Shown here piece after piece: positions 34,751-45,567 of a stretch of 64,000 bases of DNA (positions within the stretch are counted from its first letter, which is position 1; each line of letters starts with the position of its first letter). Made by a program: the position numbers and the translations under genes. The notes under the pieces were generated by a model. It was not told the DNA's origin. It ran no database searches and worked only from the letters and a program-made list of their open reading frames with translations. Source of the stretch: Boesenbergia rotunda (taxonomy: Eukaryota; Streptophyta; Magnoliopsida; Zingiberales; Zingiberaceae); contig JAGFNQ010008773.1 of NCBI GenBank assembly GCA_024364735.1, positions 113,865 through 177,864 on the forward strand, read 5' to 3'.

Positions 34751-35897
34751 TGTTGGGACATTGTCGTTTAGCTAGAGGGGGTGAATAGCTTCTTTTTGCT
34801 TTTCTTCCTACATGTGTTAGCAATCGCAAGCGGAAAACTAAAACAATAACCTAAAATAATGCTAACACCAAACCTTTACGTGGTTCGGAGATAAAATTCC
34901 TACTCCAAGGCTGTCTGTAAGGTGGACGATCCCTATCTGTCGGTGGATGACTCCCCGAAACACCACCGGCTATCTCTTGTCGCTCCTTGTGGGTGGAGAA
35001 ATCTCGCCACAATCCCTTGACAATTTCTGAGCACTTGTAGGCTATTAACAGGCTTTACCCAAGCTTGTTTCGCCAAGAAGAAATAGCAAAAAATAAGCCC
35101 TCTTAAATAGTGCTCGATATTGTTCTGACCGTTACCAGTCGACTGGTCCTCGTGAATTTGAATGTCACAGCCCGACGATTCAAATTCTGGTCGACACCAG
35201 TCGACTTATCCCAGGATCAGTCGACTGATCTTTCTGTGCTCTGCATCAGTCGACTGATCCAAGCACCAGCCGACTACCACCTAAGGTTTCCCTTCCCGAG
35301 TGCAATTCTCTCAGCACGCGAACCCTAGGATTTCTCTTCCCGAGTACAATTCTCTTAGCACTCGAATCCTCACGTCTTAGCTGACTCTTCATCCAGTAGC
35401 CTCGACCTGTTGCTTTCAAGCCTTCTTCGACTTTGACTCTCGTCCCTCGGATGCATGCAAGCCCACAGCTCGTCTCCCCATGTCATCCTTCGCGTATGCC
35501 TCGAAATGCGCTTCCCTCGGCTCATCATTCCTGCTTCCAGCAGCCTCGACCTATTGCCTTCAAGCCTTCTTCGACTTCGGCTCTCGTCCCTCGGATGCAT
35601 GCAAGCCCACAACTCGTCTCCCCATGTCATCCTTTGCGTATGCCTCGAAGTGTGCTTCCCTCGGCTCATCGTCCCTGCTTTGTCCACGGTCCCTCGGATG
35701 CATGCAAGCCCACGGCTTGTCTCCACATGTCATCCTTCATCAGACCCAAAGACGTCTAACTAAGTCCATGTGTATCCTGCAAACCTGCATACTCACATAC
35801 ACATATTAGATAAACATGAAACCCTAACTTAATCATATTGGCACACACATCAAAACTCATGATCTACCCGATCACACTTGGGTCGATTGCACCAACA
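34751..35897 (-). mobile_element. Solo LTR in LTR H (CAGTCGACTG family)
   Basis: 1147 bp in minus orientation with a perfect target duplication ATTTT (34746-34750 and 35898-35902). Dyads CAGTCGACTG/AGTCGACT lie at 35136-35275, with a minus-strand TATA-like TATTTAAG near 35107. A near-perfect ~180-bp tandem duplication is at 35400-35690, repeating the 'ctcgtccctcggatgcatgc' block three times. Overlapping frames there are repeat artefacts. Confidence 0.9.
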
Positions 35898-35902
35898 ATT
35901 TT

Positions 35903-36224
35903 AATCCTGACTAGACTTCTTTCTGCCAAACATCAAGTCCTATTTGGCTCAGTCTAAATAAGTATAATCTCTCTGCCAAACATCAAGTTTTGTTTGGCTT
36001 ATCCCTTGGTCAAACTGACCAACCCTGAGTTCTCATAACTCTACTAAACATCAGGTCCTATTTGGCTAACCCTTCGGTCAAACAGATCAAGCTTGGGTTT
36101 ACCCTATCAAACATCAGGTCCTATTTAGCTTAACTCTTGATCATTTTGACCAGACCATAGTATATTGTCAAACATCGAAACACCAGAGGTTGACTGTTCA
36201 TGTCTGATGCTTTTTGCACCAACA
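35903..36224 (-). repeat. LTR H, right end
   Basis: 'aaacatcaggtcctatttgg' short repeats lie at 35925-36130. The terminus TTTTTGCACCAACA ends at 36224 and equals the end of LTR I at 37904. Confidence 0.8.
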
Positions 36225-36274
36225 GTAGATGGATGAAACTGACTAATGGATCTAGAGTACTTCAAATTACTTCA
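36225..36274. repeat. 50-bp copy of the sequence at 40041-40090
   Basis: 50 bp squeezed between two LTR termini. It matches 40041-40090 with two mismatches. It is probably a remnant of duplicated DNA into which the flanking LTRs inserted. Confidence 0.8.
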
Positions 36275-37904
36275 TGTAGGATCGGTGGCATCGATAGAGT
36301 GGGGTTGAATATCGACTCAAAAAAATTTCCAGAATCTTGTCATTTGTTCACTCGTCTTTCTATCAGAAGAGTTAGTACGCGGCGGAATAAAAAATAAAGA
36401 CGAGAAAGCACAACACTAGCATGCGGGATTTTACTTGGTTCCCAACCCCCCAGGGTCAGCACGTTCAAGGCCTAAGTACGAGTAGCACCCGTCCACTAGT
36501 GGTCTCCTTTCTGAAATTTTAGGAGGCAGAGAAACCCGTCTTACAGTTTGAGTACAGGCACAATAATAATAATGAATTACAACTTATAAATAAATCCAAA
36601 CTAAACAAAGGATGATGATCTCGATAAATCTAGAACTCCGTAGCGTCACGCACTTCCTTTTGGAGCCTCCTTGATCGTAGAGCTTCGTCTTCATACTTTT
36701 TCTTCGCAGAGAATGATTAAGCAGATGTTGATCTTCGAACTGAGGGGTTGGCACCCCTATTTATACACAGTATTAGGGGGCCCTAGAGCCCATTGAGACG
36801 CCTAATAACTGGTCCAGGCTGATCCAAACGGCGAACTCGACGCAGTGATAAATTTCTCATCCCAGGCGCATAAATTGCTTTCAGGAGCCTGGGTTCCAGG
36901 TGCCTAAATCCATTCAAGCGCCTAGGAACCTTTTTCCTAGCCTCTGTTTATTTTGTGTTTGCTCTCCTATTTTGCCTCCTACTCCAGGTACCTGCAAGAC
37001 AACAAAACACACAATAAACAGAGAAATAATCTTATGCCTCAGTTGATTGACAGCCAGAGCTATCTGATTCTGACTTTTGGATTTCAACTGAAATCCTAAG
37101 ACGAACCGACGCCTACTGTTCCACTTTTCGAGGAACGCATCTTTCACCTACTCCAATCTGGAGAAGCTACCTTTTGCCAACCGGGACCTCTGGCTGAACT
37201 TTTGCTCGGCCTCCGAAAACCTGGATCTCGAGACGTTCGATCCTCGACCCGTCTCTACTTTTGTCCGTGATCCCCACTTGGCAAAGTCTTCTGTTCGTTC
37301 CCCCGGACCAAGACTTCATGCTCGGCCTCCGAGACTCCCGGATCTCAGACGTCTGATCCTCGACCCATCTCTACTTCTGTCTGTAGTCCTCGCTTGGCAA
37401 AGTCTTCATTGCCCGATCCCCGACTAGGACTTCATGCTCAGTCCCCTGGACCAAGACTTCGGTGCCCAACTCTCGGCCAGGACTTTGTGCCCAATTCCCC
37501 GAACCGGGACTTTGTGCTCAACCCTGCAGGTCAAGACTTCTTGCCCAACTTCACTCGCCAGGACTATGTTCACCTAGCTTCACTCACTAGGACCCAACTT
37601 CTCTCACCAAGATTTCGTGCCTCGATAAAGACTTCTTTGCTAGTCATCTTAATCCTGACTAGACTTCTTTCTTCTAAACATCAGGTACTGTTTGGCTTAA
37701 TCTAGATAAGTATACTCTCTCTACCAAACATCAAGTCATATTTGGCTTATCCTTTGGTTAAACTGATCAAACCTGGGTTTACCTTACCAAACATAAAGTC
37801 CTGTTTGGTTTAGCCCTTAATCATTTTGACCAGACCTTGGTATATTGTCAAACATCGAAACACTAGAAGTTAATTGTTCAGGTCTGATGCTTTTTGCACC
37901 AACA
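36275..37904 (-). repeat. LTR I (minus)
   Basis: 1630 bp. The left end is TGTAGGATCGGTGGCATCG (inverse of the LTR 3' end) and the right end is GCACCAACA. A minus-strand TATA (TATAAATAGG) lies at 36768, with degraded GCGCCT-type dyads at 36785-36930. The polypurine tract follows at 37905-37918 (minus). Confidence 0.8.
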
Positions 37905-38659
37905 ATCTCCCCCTTTTTGATGTTTAACAATAATCTTAAGTTAGGTTCTGGTCTACGAGTTTTAGGTTAATCATTGGGAGAAATCGAAAAAAAATTAACT
38001 TAAGGTACTCTCTCCCCCTTTGACAGACATCAAAAAGATGTAAGGTAATAATAACGCGAATGAGTTTGCACCAACAATATATTAACGTAATTTTTGAAAA
38101 TACTTATGGTTTTTGATAAAAAGAACACGATTTTTAAAATTCTCTGTTTAAAAAAAACTAAGTACTTTTTCAGAAAATATTTTAAAGAGCGCTAAGTACT
38201 TGAAAAGAGTTTGAAAAGATAGACACTTTATTGATTTGAATTTCCCTAAATCTAACACAATCCTAGGAATCCTATTGATTACAAAAAAAATTTCTATCTG
38301 TCTTAGAGATTTTCTAATCAAAATATGATATTTTCAATATGTGTGTTTTAATTTTTGAAAAATAATAAATTTCTGGATTTGGATTCCTCGCTAATCTGAC
38401 AAAGTCCTAGGAAACCTTGCGTCTTAAAGATTTTCCAAACTCAAGTAATTTTTCAAAGATTTTCAATGATGTTCAAAAGATGAGAAAAGTTTTTCAAAAC
38501 GGTTCAAGAGATGAAAATGTTTTTCAATACATGTTTTGAAAAAAGAATGAATATTGTACTTACAAAGATAGAGTGTTTTTGAAAGTATAGTATTTCTGAA
38601 ACTTTTAATAATTCTTTTAATTTGAACTCCCCTTAAACTTGACACAGCGGCCAAATTAC
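37905..38659 (-). mobile_element. Internal 3' part of the element with LTR I
   Basis: The minus-strand PPT (AAAAAGGGGGAGAT) is at 37905-37918. AT-rich spacer follows. Three module copies at 38250-38320, 38375-38450 and 38620-38655 are the inverse of the 2010-2925 modules ('tcctaggaatcctattgatt'). It ends abruptly near 38660, where a plus-strand fragment begins. Confidence 0.65.
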
Positions 38660-39168
38660 AAAAAATCTCAAATCAAATGGCCCATCTAAGTTTTTAATCA
38701 ACCCTGTTGGTAAAAATTTATATTGGGTTCTTAAGTATATTTTAAATTGTTAAATTTTCTTTTGAATAAATTAATTTTGACAATTAATGCTTTATCTTTT
38801 TTTCAATTACGTACATGTAGGAAAATTAATGTAACGTTTTTTTGAAGCAGTGTTCTATCTAAAAAATATTCTCAAAATTTCATAAAAATATATATTTTTA
38901 TATATTTCGAATTTATTATGACTTTTAAAAATTTTAGAAAACTTTTCTGAAGATAATTCTTTAAAAATTCTAAATTTTGTGTTAAAAACATTTTCCCTTA
39001 ACATTTTAAAGTTTTTGATGTGATCAAAGGGGGAGAAGTAGTATTAAGTTAAGGGGTAGACTTTAAATTCATTTTTCTTTTTTTTTGCACTTACATTTAT
39101 TCATGTTTTTTTATATATTTGTGAACCCTAACTTAACTTGGGTTGATGCACATCAAAAAGGGGGAGAT
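38660..39168 (+). mobile_element. gag tail, spacer and PPT of an F-like element
   Basis: At 38690-38750 the plus strand encodes a gag-tail motif NPVGKNLYWVLK, the counterpart of NPVDKNLFWVPK in element F (60349). It is followed by 'gtgatcaaagggggagaag' at 39021 and by the PPT AAAAAGGGGGAGAT at 39155-39168. Confidence 0.7.
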
Positions 39169-39748
39169 TGTAAGTACCCCATGTTGATTTTGATGTGATC
39201 AATCGATTTAAGTTAGGTCCTGGTATTTTTAATCCCTGTGTCTAAGTGTACAGGAACTTAGGAGCGTAGTAAGTTGAGCGTAAGACGCAGTGGACGACAA
39301 GGATTACACAGGGAAGTGAGCTGACGGGCTCTATGCATCCGAGGGACACGAAAACTGTGAAAGAGTACACCAGTGAAGCGAGAAGGACGTGCGCGACGTC
39401 CGAGGGACAAGAACCCGGAAGGAAAGATGCTCAAGGGGCAAAAGGCTGGAGTTGGGTTCGGGAATTGCAAACAACTCAGTTATTAGTTTTTTTCTGGTTT
39501 GTATTTCAATGTCTATAAAAGGCTTCTCCGCCAGAAGGAGATTTTGATAGTGAGCTTAAGTCGTCTTGGATTAACAATCACCTAGGTTGAAACCAGGGAA
39601 ATCTCTGCATCTTAGCCTTTTATTAGTTTATGTTTGTTTTAACTGACTTTTGAAATTAATCTGAATTCTTTGTGAGTCCGTATAAAAGATTAGTTTTATT
39701 TTATAACTGCAACTCACCCCCCTCTTGCCGGTCCAACTTGATCCTACA
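39169..39748 (+). repeat. 3' LTR of the F-like element
   Basis: About 580 bp, TGTAAGTACCCCATG to GATCCTACA. It shares text with the LTR of F, such as 'gtgtacaggaacttagg' and 'gcgtaagacgcagtgg'. A TATA box (CTATAAAAGG) is at 39513. It has no dyad array. Confidence 0.75.
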
Positions 39749-40246
39749 CACACGTTCGATTGCCGCCCGAAAGCTTATAGGAAGCTAATGTATTATATAA
39801 TGAAAAGTGGATATCCAAATTTAATAAAGTAATTATTCTATCCTATATTTTAATTTTTGAATAAGAAATCTAGATGATCTAATATATCCATACTCTCGGA
39901 TTTGAATTGAAGAGTATATATCGAGAATAGTAATTTTTAAACTTGTAAAGGCTCGATAAAATTTATTACAAGCTCATTATAAGACAAATTCCTAGACTCC
40001 CCTAATTGGAAATATATCAAACTTTAAATTTTCAAATGATGTAGATGGATGAAACAGACTAATGGATCTAGAGAACTTCAAATTACTTCAAATCAAAATT
40101 AATATACTGCCAGAAGTCTCCTTAATGTCCTTAATGTATTTATGCTCTCATATCTAAATTTGATAACGTAAATTGTAAACAATGAATTTTTGAATGGGTA
40201 GAATTAAAAATCTAGAGAAATCCCATGTTTATTTCGCAAAAGGGAC

Positions 40247-40249
<3 letters not shown>
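39749..40249. other. AT-rich DNA without recognised gene
   Basis: No ORF or repeat end was recognised except the 50-bp repeat copy at 40041-40090. It may be one of the few stretches of older, non-transposon DNA here. Confidence 0.4.
40041..40090. repeat. 50-bp direct repeat, second copy
   Basis: Same sequence as 36225-36274 with two substitutions. Here it is embedded in continuous AT-rich DNA. Confidence 0.8.
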
Positions 40250-40292
<43 letters not shown>

Positions 40293-40454
40293 GAATGATA
40301 TGGTGCATAACTTATGGTGCACAACTATGAGCACCTGCATAGGTGGCAACCTGCACATCACCTATCAAAAATTATGATAGAGATGAATGATCAAGATTTC
40401 GCCACCTAACCAAGTGCTCATGGTTGTGCACCATAAGTTGTGCATCATAACATA

Positions 40455-40508
<54 letters not shown>
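40250..40508. mobile_element. MITE inside a (TA)n microsatellite (Micron-like)
   Basis: TA runs at 40250-40288 and 40461-40508 flank a 170-bp unit. The unit has ~38-bp terminal inverted repeats: 'ggtgcataacttatggtgca' on the left (40302) and its inverse 'tgcaccataagttgtgcatc' on the right (~40426). No coding. The layout, a small element with TA repeats on both sides, is that of microsatellite-targeting Micron elements described in rice. Confidence 0.65.
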
Positions 40509-40513
<5 letters not shown>

Positions 40514-40711
40514 CTGATTAAAGTAATTCAGAATTATCTAAATTCATCAATTAATTTATGACGAAATTGACAAATGGCTTGAAAGAAAGAGGATCTGCAT
40601 TTTGAGAATATGCTACGTGACTTAGGCATTATATTAGTTAGAGATATGAAATGAGATCTTGAAATCGAATAAATGGTGCAGTAAAATGTCGTTAAAAATG
40701 TGCAATATGAG
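40509..40711. other. Short unclassified stretch
   Basis: No feature recognised between the MITE and the SINE. Confidence 0.4.
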
Positions 40712-41220
40712 CTCGATAAAGAAATAATTGTGCCCCCACGGGCATAGCTGAAATGGTAAGAGGTTGATAGATTGCCACTAAGGCTACGTTTGGTAAGGGG
40801 TAATCAGCCTTATAATGTAATCAGGATTACATTACAAGATTGATTACTTTGTTTGGTATAGATTTAAATTGTAATGCAATGCAATCTGCATTACAAAAGC
40901 TAGTAAAAGTATTATAATCTGGATTACAAGGCCAACAACATGTAATCTGGATTACATTATAGGGTCAATTACATTACAAATTGGATTACATTGCCTCTAA
41001 CCAAACGCAAGCTAAAGGTCTTGAGTTCGAGCCACGGGATTGGTGAAACGTAAATCCCTGCACTTTATGTAAAAGTCTCTCCCCCTTAATTTCTTGTCTT
41101 CTCAATACGCATGATTTATCTCCTCTGTGTTGGTCTGTGTTGGTCCTGGGGCAGGCTAATGGGGGCGCTGAGGATGAGCATTTTGCCCCCTTTTTGCCAC
41201 TCGATAAAGAAATAATTGTG
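40712..41220 (+). mobile_element. tRNA-derived SINE with 21-bp target duplication
   Basis: A perfect 21-bp direct repeat (starting 'ctcgataaagaaataattgt') flanks the element at 40712-40732 and 41200-41220. The SINE body (40733-41199) has an A-box-like 'tagctgaaatggtaagagg' at 40745 and, after the nested MITE, a B-box-like GAGTTCGAGCC at about 41023. These are the internal Pol III promoter of a tRNA-derived SINE. Without the MITE it is about 236 bp. The 3' end is T/C-rich ('gccccctttttgc'). Confidence 0.8.
40782..41012. mobile_element. Tourist/PIF-like MITE inside the SINE
   Basis: 231 bp between TAA trinucleotides (40779-40781 and 41013-41015). Termini are GGCTACGTTTGGTA and TAACCAAACGCAAGC, imperfect inverted repeats. 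The interior repeats 'gtaatctggattacat' motifs that can pair into a long hairpin. It separates the A and B boxes of the SINE. Confidence 0.7.
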
Positions 41221-41263
41221 CTCGATTTGGTTGATGATATCTTCTGCTAAAAACACTGATAAT

Positions 41264-42540
41264 GTTAGTATGTATACTAAAAGCTTTTCCTTTTAGTTAG
41301 GATACATCTACATTTTAAAAAGAATCAGAAAATCACATAGTGCATGTTTACATTAGTATGTGCACAAACTGTCTGATGCTTGGCATTGTAGATAACATGG
41401 TGCGTGGTGTCGCACAGAAGATCATGTTATCAGGTTCCTTGCCGAAGCATAAGAAAGAGGCTCACAGTCGAGATGGAGTTGGACAAACCATCGGGATGGT
41501 TGTAGTGTAATTAGGTGTGGTTTATCTTAACCATAGAATTATACTAGTGTACTTTGTGTACATTGAGTAGGACCAAAAGAGAGGTCATCCAATTTTGTAC
41601 TGAGTTAGTAAATTGGATTAGACCTCGGATAATATTATGGAGTACGATCTCTTAATCTTGAAATAATGACGGGTATATATTATTAATTATTATTTCTTTG
41701 ATTTACCAATGGGCGAGATCTATTATGTTAGATCGATAAGCCCGGTAAGTTAGGAAATAATATTAATAATATGAAGTGTCGTTGATTATTGATGAAATTC
41801 GTATCCTGGTGAGTCGGGATGATGATGCCCCCTTGGTGAGCTCAAAAAGGTCGTCATGTCAGATCTTGCAAGTGGACTATGGTCTGGCATGATGAAAAGG
41901 TTGAGTGGTACTAATCAAGGATAAAGAAGATAATTAATTTAATTATCGGACATACGATATCTTAAACACGGGGAGATGAATGACTCGTAATTAGGTGGAG
42001 CCCATATGAAAATATGGGTGTTGGTGAGGAAGTACAATCGGATCTTTTAGTGGAATGGATCTCCATTAATGGATCGGATTTAGATCCATTAGCGGGCCAA
42101 GAACCAACTCCTCCTCATGGTCCCTATCTTAGCCCAATAAACACCCCATAGGAGTCATGATACAAGGCTGATTAATTAAAGAATTAATCTTGGATTAATT
42201 AAAGTTATTGATCTCGGATTAATTAAGGAATTAATCTTGGAGTAATTAAGGAAATAATCTCGGATTGATCAAGTTATTAATCCCTGATTAATTAAGGAAT
42301 TATTCTCTGATAAATTTTGGAATCAATCCATAATTAATTGGAATATTTTCCAATTAATCCCATATATAAAACCCCTACCTCTCTCTCTCTTTTTTTGGTT
42401 CTTCTTCTCCTCCCATATGAAACAAGCTAGTATAGAGATCAATTGTTGTATCATATCCATACACATATCTCTCTATAGTTGTCTTATATGATTTTGTCTT
42501 GTTTTCTAATGATTTTCCAAGTATTTCTTCCAACTATCAA
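41264..42540 (+). repeat. 5' LTR of copia element D, first part
   Basis: It starts TGTTAGTATGTATACT. It has repeated 'attaattaaggaattaatct' text at 42165-42350 and a TATA box (CATATATAAAACCCC) at 42360 followed by a CT-rich leader. A CACTA remnant interrupts it at about 42540, and it resumes at 44521. The exact break point is uncertain. Confidence 0.6.
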
Positions 42541-42984
42541 GTAGAATGCCTTTATGGAATGATTACCTTCTTAGGCTCATAATTACATCTGATTTTTAGT
42601 TGGAATGATTACCTTCTTAGGCTCATAACTACATCTGATTTTTAGTTGGACCTAATGCAAAGTTAATAATCACCTTGCATAAGTTAAGAAACGCTTGTTC
42701 AACCTCCAAGAACCTAATGCATATGTTAGAGCTAGTAATTAACATTAGATATGACTCAATAACACATATCATAGATAATAAAGAGACAAAACTCAGAAGT
42801 GGCACAACATCACTTGCAAATGCTGGCAGAGCATTTTGCTTCAGTCTGATCAACAAATGCTTCAAGTGCAATAGATGATAAACAAGTTTAGTTCAATTTC
42901 TTATCTAGTGATGCAAGCAAGTTTGATCAACACATATCTAGTGATCAACACATATCTAGTAATGCAAGCATTTTGCTTCAAGTG

Positions 42985-43128
42985 CAATTGCTTCAGTCTG
43001 ATCAACACATCTAGTGATGCAAGCAAGTTTAGTTCAATTTCTTTTGTGACATTAGGTTCCAATTCTTGCAAGCCTAACTTTGCAATACCCATTTTCTTGT
43101 CTTGTTGAAGATTATCTTCATTGTAAAC
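42985..43128 (-). pseudogene. Captured C2-domain exon (plant synaptotagmin-like)
   Basis: On the minus strand a splice acceptor (TTTTCCAG) precedes an open segment encoding VYNEDNLQQDKKMGIAKLGL and QELEPNVTKEIELNLLASLD. This resembles the second half of a C2 domain in plant extended-synaptotagmin (SYT/NTMC2) proteins, which tether membranes through lipid and Ca2+ binding. Only this piece is recognisable; partial repeats of 'gaaaatgggtat' near 43085, 43215 and 43345 suggest local duplication of the exon. Confidence 0.5.
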
Positions 43129-43734
43129 CTGGAAAATCAAGAAGCAAACTTTAGTGAAGAAGGAACTTGCTGGACAGTTAATTGCAAACCCATTTTCATG
43201 TCACGTGTAACTTTGCGATACCCATTTTCTTGTCATATGAATTGCTGGACAAGCTCTTGGCATTCAAATGATTTATTAAATATTATGTCATGTGTAACTC
43301 AATGTAAATGCCCTTTTCACATGTTATGTCATGTTATGTCATGTGCGATACCCATTTTCTGTTTCATTTAACACAATTCTTGAATAAAAAAGCATATTTT
43401 TTTTGTTTATGTAGGAAAAGAAGAAATTGAAAGAAGGAAGATTGCCAATGGAAGAAGTCAATATCTTGATGTTTTTGTAGTTTTTTGCATGATTTTATGG
43501 ATTCCTATGGATTGTATGTGATCAGTTATCTTGTACTATATTTGGATGATATCTGTATCATATGGATATGACAGTATGTTTCGTTTCAATGTTTTTTATA
43601 TGTATGGATATTTGGATGTTTTATATTTGTATGGATATGATGATATGTATTATTTTGTACTATTTTATATCTGTATGGATATATTGAACGTAGTTAAATT
43701 GATAATATTTATTGTATTCGAACAAATTTGAAAA

Positions 43735-44490
43735 TTTGGGATGAATTTTGTAAAGAAAAAATTTCGTCCCCAATTTATCATGGTCTCTCAATTTTTAGGA
43801 TAAATTCATTAATTTCATCCCAAAATTAGGGACGAATCAGTGAATTCGTCTCTGATTCTGGGACGAATTCAATAATTCGCCCCTGATTCTGGGACGAATT
43901 TTGGATTTGTCCCTAAATCAGGGATGAATTTTTGGATTCGTCCCAGAATCTGGGACGAATTTGAAGATTCATCCTAGATTCAGGGACGAATCGCAAATTC
44001 GTCCCAGAATCTAGGACGAATTAATGAATTCGTCCCAGATTCAAGGACGAATCAATAAATTCGTCCCAAAATCAGGGACGAATCTCTAATTCGTCCTAGA
44101 ATCAGAGATGAGAAAAATGATGTTTTACAAAATTAACTAAATTATATTTTTGGGACGAATGTGATGATTCGTCCCAGAATCTGGGACGAATATAGTTTTT
44201 CGTCCCAGATTTTGCAACGAAACAGGTTCGTCTCAAAATTTATATTTGTGGGTACCGAATTTTGGGATGAATTTGTTTTCGTTGCAATTTAGCAACGAAT
44301 TTTGGGACGAATTTTATTTTCGTTGCAATTTTGGCAACGAATTTGGGGACGAAAAATTAATTTCGTCGCCAAATTCAGGCACGAATCTAGATTTTTGTCC
44401 CAGAATTTGGCGACGGCAAATCTGCAACGAAAAAGTCTTTTGTCGCCAAATTCGTCCCTAAATTTTCTGGGATGAATTTTTTTTTAAAAT
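43735..44490. repeat. Subterminal inverted-repeat array (GGGACGAAT)
   Basis: More than twenty copies of GGGACGAAT or ATTCGTCCC in both orientations, often as 'attcgtcccagaatctggga' hairpins. These are CACTA subterminal repeats, the probable binding sites of its transposase. Confidence 0.75.
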
Positions 44491-44520
44491 TCGTCCCAGA
44501 ATCATTGTTTTTTTGTAGTG

Positions 44521-45553
44521 TGGGAAGAAGAGGACCACCTCCTCTTTCTCTCTTGGTTTTCTTTGCATCCCTAAGGTCGCGATCGACCACAGAGCAAGGA
44601 AGGAAGAGACTTCGACCTTGATGGTGCGCGGCCGAGTAGGGAGGGAAGGAAAATCGGCGGTGCAAGGTGAAAGAGTTGGCACCGGCGTTGGAGGAGAAGG
44701 GAAGCCTCTTTTCTCCTTTCTTGCTTTCTTCTTCTTCCGCTTCTGCTGCAGACGTACACGGGACAAGGAGGAGTTCTCTTCCTTGTTGTGGTGTGCGGAA
44801 GCAAGGGAGGAAGAGGTTCGATGTGCTGGCGAGAGTAGTTCCTCCCTTTTGGTGTTTGTCGCCGGAAAAGGGAGGTCCCATGAGCTCCTCTTCCTTGTGG
44901 ATCAGCGACCGGGAGATAGGAAGAGGATAGAGAGGTTGGTGTGGGGTGTGGTGAAGGAGAAGAGCTTCTCTTCTCAGCTTCATCATTGCTTCCTTGAAGG
45001 GCCGTCGGCGATGAGCCAAACCCTAACCCTAGGGTTTGGTGACTTGGCGCAAGGTAAGGAAGAAAGGAAGGATTGATTCAAATGCCTTGGTGACTTCGCA
45101 ACTTGGTATACCGTCACCCACACGACGTCCAAGGGGGAGGGTCATAAGATAGAAGATTGCGAGGTAAACGGCGAGGTATAATTATCCCGAGCTCCTTCTT
45201 TTCTTTTCATATGTTCAATTGTGCCATGTTTCATTTAACTCGTCATTTCATGCATGTTAATTAGTTATTTTGATTTGTGATCATAGATAATAATTAATTA
45301 ACTAGACCCCGAAGATAAATACAAAAATCGGAGATCCAAATCGTCGTCTTTTCCGCGGTTAATTAATCCAGAAAGTTACAAAGCCTTAACCTTGGTTTTG
45401 GCTAAGTTGTAACTTGGATTAATTAACACGACGACAAGTCGGTCGTTAGAGGGATGGGTCTCTATTCGGATTAAATTTTTAATCTGTAGTCGTAGAGAGG
45501 TCTCTCAGATACGACCCCGTGGTTATCTTGGAATCCGCCAAGCTATACCAACA
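44521..45553 (+). repeat. 5' LTR of copia element D, second part
   Basis: R/U5 region ending CCAAGCTATACCAACA at 45553. A telobox-like inverted repeat CCAAACCCTA..TAGGGTTTGG is at 45016-45039. Long frames on both strands at 44387-45076 are low-complexity (RKE/S-rich) and overlap each other; I do not consider them genes. Confidence 0.55.
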
Positions 45554-45554
45554 A

Positions 45555-45567
45555 TTGATATCAGAGC
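45555..45567 (+). promoter_or_regulatory. Primer binding site of element D
   Basis: TTGATATCAGAGC, close to the copia-type TTGGTATCAGAGC with a G-to-A change, at the LTR end. Confidence 0.65.

Larger units (their letters stand above)
42541..44520 (+). mobile_element. CACTA remnant (CACTA-3), right end present, left end missing
   Basis: It ends TTTTTTTGTAGTG at 44508-44520, a CACTA right terminus. The subterminal array (43735-44490) and a TATGGAT-rich stretch (43490-43690) are typical of CACTA interiors. A C2-domain exon is carried on the minus strand. A 46-bp tandem duplication lies at 42556-42648. No left CACTA end was found, so it is truncated. Confidence 0.6.

Noticed and set aside
35370..35809. 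Several ~100-codon ORFs on both strands
   Set aside because: They follow the tandem repeat in the solo LTR; all frames are open because the repeat unit lacks stops.
40733..41035. tRNA gene
   Set aside because: A- and B-box-like motifs are present, but the intervening MITE, lack of a foldable acceptor stem and the 21-bp target duplication mark a SINE.
45016..45039. Interstitial telomere repeat (CCCTAAACCCTA-like)
   Set aside because: Only two to three units in an inverted arrangement; more like a telobox motif than a telomeric array.
44387..45076. Long overlapping ORFs on both strands (up to 210 codons)
   Set aside because: Low-complexity R/K/E/S composition, no domain, mutually overlapping in several frames, and located in the R/U5 part of LTR D.
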